6,723 bases of DNA from Sphingobacteriia bacterium (lineage in GTDB: Bacteria > Bacteroidota > Bacteroidia > Chitinophagales > Chitinophagaceae): contig RDYY01000091.1 in NCBI GenBank assembly GCA_004293505.1, positions 1-6,723 on the forward strand. Direction: 5' to 3'. A program made the translations under genes and the position numbers. The notes below the pieces were generated by a model that saw nothing but the letters and a program-made list of their open reading frames with translations, had not been told where the DNA came from and searched no databases. Every line of letters starts with the position of its first letter. The first letter of the stretch is position 1. Shown one piece after another: positions 6,708 through 6,723 of the stretch.

Positions 6708-6723
6708 TTTTAGCTGATGCGAC

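Noticed and set aside
1..6723. Search for tRNA or rRNA genes, CRISPR arrays, insertion sequences, phage genes or defence systems
   Set aside because: Coding genes fill nearly the whole window, the gaps are 9-116 bp, and no repeats or motifs of such elements are visible.

Overview
The window looks like ordinary chromosome from a member of the Bacteroidota (Bacteroidetes). Three things point there. Sequences close to the Bacteroidota -7 promoter box (TAnnTTTG) sit upstream of four of the genes. Purine-rich Shine-Dalgarno sequences are missing before the starts, and A/T-rich leaders take their place. Finally, dnaE lies close to trxA, an arrangement I recall from this phylum. An aminofutalosine-type menaquinone gene (mqnE) argues against Flavobacteriia, which mostly use the classical Men route, and fits better with Saprospiria, Chitinophagia or Cytophagia. 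That finer placement is inference only.

Layout: positions 1-1035 hold the 3' end of dnaE (replicative DNA polymerase III alpha), cut by the window edge. Nine bases later comes a DUF418/YeiB-like integral membrane protein (1045-2310), probably co-transcribed with dnaE. A 116-bp gap (2311-2426) carries an imperfect hairpin and a perfect -7 box, and leads into thioredoxin trxA (2427-2744). trxA is closed by a clear intrinsic terminator (2768-2792). Next come a concentrative (Na+ or H+ coupled) nucleoside transporter of the CNT family (2851-4080) and, after 38 bp with another perfect -7 box, mqnE (4119-5273). On the minus strand, sdaA (5259-6686) encodes a single-chain iron-sulfur L-serine ammonia-lyase. 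It runs tail-to-tail into mqnE, and the two coding regions overlap by 15 bp. The last 37 bp (6687-6723) are the sdaA upstream region.

The genes do not form one pathway. They cover replication, thiol redox balance, nucleoside uptake, respiratory quinone synthesis and serine catabolism. I found no mobile element, CRISPR array, tRNA or rRNA, and no evident new multi-gene system. The points most worth a second look are the altered nucleobase-binding motif of the CNT transporter, the sdaA/mqnE overlap that contains the codon for the predicted fourth Fe-S ligand, the membrane-protein gene lying between dnaE and trxA, and the very short predicted leader of mqnE.
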